Of a DNA stretch of 9,319 nucleotides, positions 5,417-9,319 are shown in pieces. The notes under the pieces are model-generated. The model worked only from the letters and a program-made list of their open reading frames with translations, had not been told where the DNA came from and made no database searches. Position 1 is the first letter of the stretch. Each line of letters starts with the position of its first letter. Source of the DNA: an uncultured Eubacteriales bacterium (GTDB taxonomy: Bacteria; Bacillota; Clostridia; Christensenellales; Pumilibacteraceae); assembly GCA_900555875.1 (NCBI GenBank), contig USNB01000041.1, positions 1 to 9,319 of the forward strand, given 5' to 3'. A program made the translations under genes and the position numbers.

Positions 5417-6464
5417 CTGCGGCTTTATGGCGGCTTCGTTCTGCGCCACTATCGGTTACTCGGTGCAGCATATATCGCTGCGCGCGCTGTCGGTGATCGC
5501 CATGCTCGCGGGCGTGAACATACCCGATCCGTGGAACATACTGTGCGAATGCGCGCTGTTCGCCGTCGTGTGCGCTCTGGTATACCTGCTCGGGGTGCGG
5601 GGAAGAAGATCGTCGTATCGCGACATCAAGATAGACAGCCCGCTGCAGCTCGTCACGACTGCGATAATGCTGGCAGCCACCATATTTATCGAGATACAGT
5701 TTTTTGCGCCTTGGGCGGAACCTGCACGGCAGTATATGATGTTCGAGTACATGATGTCCACTATAGTTTCCGTAGTCATCATCATGCTCGAGATCAATAT
5801 CATGTCGCGTCGGCATATTTTCGACGATTTCAAGGAATTGCAGCGGCTGCTCGGCGATGAACGCAAGAAGTACGAGCACGAAAAGGCGAACGTGGATATG
5901 ATCAATCTCAAGTGCCATGATATCCGTCATCAGCTTCGCGCCATGAACGGAAAGATGGATCCTTCCGCTATAGGCGAACTGAGCGACGCCGTTGATGTGT
6001 ATAACACGCAGATCAAAACGGGCAGCGAGGCGATAGACGTCGTGCTGTCCACGCAAGGGTTATACTGCCTGCGGCACGACATCCGCCTGACCTGCCTTAT
6101 CGACGGTACGAGGCTGGATTTCATACCCGATCACGAGCTGTACGCGCTGTTCGGCAACGCGATAGAAAACGCCGTCCACGCGGTCGAACGGCTGGATAAG
6201 GAGCGCCGCGTCATCGCGATAACGGAGAACCGTCTCGGCAGACTGACCAATATAAGCATAACGAATTATTTCGACAGCAAACTGCGCTTCGAGGACGGTT
6301 TGCCCGTCAGCAGCCGCGAAGGACACGGTTTCGGCACACGCAGCATGCGCATGATCGTGGAAAAATACGGCGGACGGCTGACCGTAAACGTCAGGGGGGA
6401 CCTGTTCACTCTCAATATCTTCCTGCCGACGACGGATCGCGCGATGCAGGTTTCGGCAGGATAA
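5151..6464 (+). CDS. Membrane sensor histidine kinase, AgrC/ComD (HPK10-like) with GHKL ATPase domain
   Basis: A 437-residue integral membrane kinase, the partner of the LytTR regulator. Residues 1-218 are hydrophobic with six or seven predicted membrane segments (about 10-27, 38-54, 62-86, 91-118, 130-148, 165-185, 200-218), as in peptide-sensing Agr-type kinases. A helical linker (220-250) leads to CHDIRHQL with phospho-acceptor His256. The GHKL ATP-binding domain has the N-box GNAIENAVHA (Asn336, Asn340) and the G-box GHGFGTRSM (391-399). The ATG at 5151 is chosen because the G-rich tract lies just before it and the hydrophobic region begins directly. An in-frame ATG at 5106 lacks a ribosome binding site and lies inside the regulator domain. 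ATGA geometry suggests translational coupling when the G-run is 9 or 12 long. No agrB or agrD-like gene is adjacent, so the signal is unknown; it may be a peptide made elsewhere or a sugar- or envelope-related cue. Confidence 0.92.
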   Translation: MIKIIMRIWMDCSFPLLFSLGTFLVCCRMPGRKFRNARLIISPLFLTAVYAILAEAERLLGGSLFILIGGGKFMFVYILMMFAVVWCYDCGFMAASFCATIGYSVQHISLRALSVIAMLAGVNIPDPWNILCECALFAVVCALVYLLGVRGRRSSYRDIKIDSPLQLVTTAIMLAATIFIEIQFFAPWAEPARQYMMFEYMMSTIVSVVIIMLEINIMSRRHIFDDFKELQRLLGDERKKYEHEKANVDMINLKCHDIRHQLRAMNGKMDPSAIGELSDAVDVYNTQIKTGSEAIDVVLSTQGLYCLRHDIRLTCLIDGTRLDFIPDHELYALFGNAIENAVHAVERLDKERRVIAITENRLGRLTNISITNYFDSKLRFEDGLPVSSREGHGFGTRSMRMIVEKYGGRLTVNVRGDLFTLNIFLPTTDRAMQVSAG

Positions 6465-6478
6465 ATACCGGTTTCGGC
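6451..6478 (+). promoter_or_regulatory. Distal predicted LytTR operator upstream of GH3 gene
   Basis: TTTCGGC (6451-6457), 14 nt, TTTCGGC (6472-6478): the same 21-bp-period direct repeat as at 4225. The flanks also agree (CAGG and CCGG before, CAG after). The first half lies in the last codons of the kinase gene. It is 31 nt, about three helical turns, from the proximal pair, so the two sites would face the same side of the DNA. Confidence 0.6.
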
Positions 6479-6502
6479 AGCGCAAAAAACGCGCGTTTCC
6501 GG

Positions 6503-6530
6503 TTTCGCCGATGAGGGTGCGGATTTCGGC
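6503..6530 (+). promoter_or_regulatory. Proximal predicted LytTR operator upstream of GH3 gene
   Basis: TTTCGCC (6503-6509), 14 nt, TTTCGGC (6524-6530), ending exactly 7 nt before the -35 TTGAAA at 6538. Spacer length and distance to the -35 box equal those at the regulator operon (4225-4252). Placement just upstream of -35 fits a class II-like activator site. Confidence 0.65.
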
Positions 6531-6537
6531 AAAAGTA

Positions 6538-6566
6538 TTGAAAAACATTGAAATACCTTCTATCAT
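6538..6566 (+). promoter_or_regulatory. Promoter of the GH3 glycoside hydrolase gene
   Basis: TTGAAA (6538-6543), 17 nt, TATCAT (6561-6566). The predicted start near 6573 leaves a leader of about 50 nt before the ATG at 6625. The -10 box overlaps the left base of the hairpin at 6565-6598. Confidence 0.65.
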
Positions 6567-6606
6567 ATCGTTGTTACCCGTTCGGGTAGCGACGATATTA
6601 CTTTTT
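6565..6606 (+). terminator. Terminator-like hairpin between the kinase gene and the GH3 gene
   Basis: ATATCGTTGTTACCC (6565-6579) pairs over 15 positions, two or so of them G-U, with GGGTAGCGACGATAT (6584-6598) around a GTTC loop, followed by TACTTTTT. For transcripts from the regulator operon it should act as a terminator. For transcripts starting near 6573, only the inner GTTACCC/GGGTAGC part can form, so the GH3 message would escape termination and carry a 5' stem-loop instead. Confidence 0.6.
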
Positions 6607-6624
6607 ATAAAAGGAGGTAAAAGG

Positions 6625-9319
6625 ATGAAAAGAACAGTGATCGTAAATCGCTTCAAAGCGATATTGATAGCTGTTTGCCTGATCGCGGCCCTTATTGCGG
6701 GTTTTGCGGTCGGGACCGGATCGCTGAGCGCTTCCGCAGCCAAGACCGGCTGGACGGGCCCCGTATTCGAAACGGAGTTCGAAAGCGAACAGGCAGCTCT
6801 CGACGCGGTCCACGAACACAATCTCAGGATCACGGAAGAGGGGTATGTCCTTCTCAAGAATGAGACGGTAACATATACCGTTTCGGGCGGATGGGGACAG
6901 CCGTCCAGAGAGGAAAACGTTCCCAGCCTGCCGCTTGCTTCGACGCGCAACAATATAAGCGTGTTCGGCAAGAACTCCGTAGATCCCGTCTACACCGGTT
7001 CCGGCTCTTCGGGCGGCGCGGGCGTAGACGTAACGCTCATCGATGCGCTCGAAGCAGAGGGCTTCAACGTCAATCCCGAGCTTGTGGATTTTTATAACGA
7101 CGATTCGGCTTCGGGATCGGGCAGGTCGAGCGCTTCCATGAGCAACGCGCAGGCGTCCTACTGGAACACGGGCGAGACCCCGCAGTCCAGCTACACGCAA
7201 GACGTGAAGGATTCGTACTCCGATTACGATGACGCGGCTATCGTTGTCATATCCCGTATAGGAGGCGAGGGCGCAGACCTTCCCATGTCGTCTTTTGCAA
7301 CTACGGAGGGACAGACGGCAGCCGATGCTACCGCCAATCCCAGCCGCGAGGCGATCGAAAAGGAAGTGGAAGGCGAGGGCGACTGGACGCCCGTCGGCGG
7401 CAGCGGACGGGAAGAAAATCCCTTTGCGCACTATCTCGAGCTGGACGACAACGAAAGGGATATGATCGAAGCCGTCACGGCGGAGTTCAATAACGTTATA
7501 ATCGTCCTTAACAGCCTGAGCGCATTTGAAGTCGGTCCTCTTGCTGACAATGAGAACGTAAGCTCCATACTGTGGGTACCCGGTGCGGGACAAAACGGCT
7601 TTACGTCGCTCGCAAAGATAATTTCCGGCGAGGTCAATCCCTCCGGAAAGACGGTGGACACGCTCGTGCGGGATTTCACCGCCACCCCTTCGTTTGCGAA
7701 CCAGTCGGGTTACCGCATAGGTAACGGCCTTACGACGACTTCCGACCTCGGCAACCAGTATTACCGCCTTGACGAGACGACCAACACCGTTGTTCCGTTC
7801 ACGGGTATACTGCCCGATCTTGAAACGGGCGGAACCTATGGCTACGAAACGGGTCACGGTTACTTCGGCGTGGAATACGAGGAAGGAATCTACGTAGGCT
7901 ACCGTTACTATGAGACGGCAGCCGCCGAAGCCGCAGACGGTGATTATGTCGGATTTGACTATGACGACGCTGTCGTCTATCCCTTCGGCTACGGATTGTC
8001 GTATACGACGTTCGAGTGGACGGTAGGCGAGCTTGAAGTCGGAACGGCAGATGAGTACGGCAACTTCACGATCTCGGTGGACGTTACCGTGAAGAACACG
8101 GGCGAAGTAGCGGGCAAAGACGTCGTACAGCTTTACTACAGCGCGCCTTATACCGACGGCGAGATAGAGAAGTCGCACGTCGAGCTCGGCGCATTCGCCA
8201 AGACCGGTCTCATCCAGCCGGATGCTACGGATACGGTCACGCTCACGTTCGATGCCTTCGATATGGCGTCCTTCGACGTATACGATCAGAACAACAACCA
8301 GGAGTCCGTTTGGGAACTCGATGCGGGCACTTACAACTTCTATGTGACGACGGACGCCCACGGCTGGGCTACCGCCACGGCAGCGAATACGCGCACGCAT
8401 AACATCGCCGCTGATATCATCTTCGATCGCGATCCTGACTCCGGCAAGAAAGTCAGCACTCACTTCGACGATATGAACGCGGAGATGGAGGACGGCGTTA
8501 TGAGCCGTGCGGATTTCGCGGGCACGTTCCCTCAGTCCGCTTATTGGTTCGATACGACGACGGATATGCTCGACCCGTTCTGGGCGGCGCAGTACCGTTT
8601 CATCTACGGTAAGAACTATGTCGCTTCCGATTGGGCAAACGGCGCTTCGCTCACTCCCGTGAATGAAGTCCCCGCAGATTGGTCTAATACGCCTAAATAC
8701 CTCAAGGCCGCTGAGTCCGAGAGCGTTAAGAGCGACGAGTGGCTCTCCAAGCTCCTCATGCCCTTCGTGTATGGCGAGAACGGCGAAGTCGACCTCGAGG
8801 ACGCTCCCGCGTTCAAGGACACCTACGACAGCGTAGACGGCGCAGGCAAGTGGTATTACACTGCCGCAGGTACGGAAGAAGGCGCGACAAAGGCCACCTA
8901 CAAGTTCAACGAGGGCACGCCTTACACCGAGCCCGGTTCGGCGCCCATCCAGCTCAAAGACCTTGTGGGCTTGTCCATAGACAATGAGCAATTCGATAAG
9001 TTCGTACAGCAGATGACTGTCGAGCAGGCGGCGTCCGCCATCAACGGCGTATTCACGCAGTTCGGAGTCGCGACGACGAATGCGCTCGCGTTCGGTATCG
9101 TCTCCAGCGTCCACCACGACGGCCCTCAGGGCATCAGCAACTGCTGGGTCGCTCCCCGTAAGGCAGAGCTGAGCAACGGCGGTGAGATCAAGGGTAACTT
9201 CGCTCCCCAGACGGTGGTGTCGAGCACGTGGAACGTGGAGATAGCTCATCGCCAGGGCGATCTCACCGGTCAGATAGCGCTTTGGAACCACTCCAGCGGC
9301 TGGTATGCTCCCGGCGTCA
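6625..9319 (+). CDS. Secreted glycoside hydrolase family 3 protein (beta-glucosidase-like) with permuted domain order; 3' partial
   Basis: The frame is open from ATG 6625 (AAGGAGG at 6611-6617, 7-nt spacing) to the window end, 898 codons without a stop. Residues 1-38 form a signal peptide (KR near the start, a hydrophobic core, cleavage after ASA at 36-38), so it acts outside the membrane. The GH3 alpha/beta sandwich domain comes first: EEGYVLLKNE (71-80), SVFGKNS (112-118), ISRIGGEGADLP (209-220; Glu215 is a candidate acid/base), ILWVPGAGQNG, and VNPSGKTVDT. YPFGYGLSYTTF (452-463) leads into a fibronectin III-like domain at about 475-560 (VKNTGEVAGKDVVQLYY). A linker with MSRADFAGTFP follows, then the start of the (beta/alpha)8 domain with HHDGPQGIS (Asp832). 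The nucleophile motif (SDW) lies beyond the window. Most GH3 enzymes have the barrel first; this reversed order is known from ruminal and clostridial beta-glucosidases. Substrate (glucosides, xylosides or other) cannot be read. Operator repeats upstream suggest control by the adjacent LytTR system. Confidence 0.9.
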   Translation, partial: MKRTVIVNRFKAILIAVCLIAALIAGFAVGTGSLSASAAKTGWTGPVFETEFESEQAALDAVHEHNLRITEEGYVLLKNETVTYTVSGGWGQPSREENVPSLPLASTRNNISVFGKNSVDPVYTGSGSSGGAGVDVTLIDALEAEGFNVNPELVDFYNDDSASGSGRSSASMSNAQASYWNTGETPQSSYTQDVKDSYSDYDDAAIVVISRIGGEGADLPMSSFATTEGQTAADATANPSREAIEKEVEGEGDWTPVGGSGREENPFAHYLELDDNERDMIEAVTAEFNNVIIVLNSLSAFEVGPLADNENVSSILWVPGAGQNGFTSLAKIISGEVNPSGKTVDTLVRDFTATPSFANQSGYRIGNGLTTTSDLGNQYYRLDETTNTVVPFTGILPDLETGGTYGYETGHGYFGVEYEEGIYVGYRYYETAAAEAADGDYVGFDYDDAVVYPFGYGLSYTTFEWTVGELEVGTADEYGNFTISVDVTVKNTGEVAGKDVVQLYYSAPYTDGEIEKSHVELGAFAKTGLIQPDATDTVTLTFDAFDMASFDVYDQNNNQESVWELDAGTYNFYVTTDAHGWATATAANTRTHNIAADIIFDRDPDSGKKVSTHFDDMNAEMEDGVMSRADFAGTFPQSAYWFDTTTDMLDPFWAAQYRFIYGKNYVASDWANGASLTPVNEVPADWSNTPKYLKAAESESVKSDEWLSKLLMPFVYGENGEVDLEDAPAFKDTYDSVDGAGKWYYTAAGTEEGATKATYKFNEGTPYTEPGSAPIQLKDLVGLSIDNEQFDKFVQQMTVEQAASAINGVFTQFGVATTNALAFGIVSSVHHDGPQGISNCWVAPRKAELSNGGEIKGNFAPQTVVSSTWNVEIAHRQGDLTGQIALWNHSSGWYAPGV

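Noticed and set aside
6598..9291. An 897-codon open frame on the minus strand covering almost the whole GH3 gene
   Set aside because: Its translation is Arg/Val/His-rich with no domain signature, no ribosome binding site is seen, and the plus strand encodes a clear GH3 protein. It arises from codon-position GC bias.

Overview
The window looks like chromosomal DNA of an anaerobic, fermentative, Gram-positive-type bacterium, most likely an uncultured gut clostridium (Bacillota, Clostridia). The evidence is two [FeFe]-hydrogenase genes, a SpoIIE-type phosphatase, an Agr/LytTR-style two-component pair, AGGAGG-type ribosome binding sites and clean sigma-70/sigma-A promoters. Codon use is moderately GC-rich with frequent ATA for Ile, especially in the first two genes. 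A Christensenellales-like lineage is possible but is only a guess.

Region 1 (1-3426) is a hydrogen-metabolism and H2-signalling operon on the plus strand. It holds the C-terminal end of a putative sensory [FeFe] hydrogenase (CxxCxxxxC iron-sulfur module, then PAS, then a helical linker). A PP2C/SpoIIE-type phosphatase overlaps it by 14 nt, and 50 nt further on comes a complete group-B-like [FeFe] hydrogenase. The layout suggests that the sensor passes H2 or redox status through the phosphatase.

Region 2 (3427-4417) contains no convincing protein gene. It has a strong promoter, a tRNA-Pro(CGG) gene with encoded CCA, and a hairpin terminator. The terminator sits at the exact centre of a 96-nt imperfect palindrome whose far arm is an inverted copy of the tRNA 3' end. 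After it come about 550 nt of dense hairpins, including a perfect 21-bp stem, a predicted three-way junction, a 25-nt inverted pair and a MITE-like palindrome. These are either stacked repeats or a structured RNA.

Region 3 (4225-9319) looks like a self-contained regulatory module: a LytTR response regulator, an AgrC/ComD-like membrane histidine kinase, and a secreted GH3 glycoside hydrolase with permuted domain order, cut by the window end. No agrB/agrD-like peptide gene is seen. Two observations stand out. First, a direct repeat TTTCGSC-N14-TTTCGSC (21-bp period, as expected for LytTR operators) occurs three times, at 4225, 6451 and 6503. Two copies end exactly 7 nt before the -35 boxes of the regulator operon and of the GH3 gene. 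This predicts autoregulation and direct control of the glycosidase. Second, an 11-G homopolymer lies at the regulator/kinase junction. Its length decides whether the regulator ends normally, gains a 92-residue out-of-frame tail (as in this sequence), or is fused to the kinase. It could be a phase-variation switch or a sequencing error.
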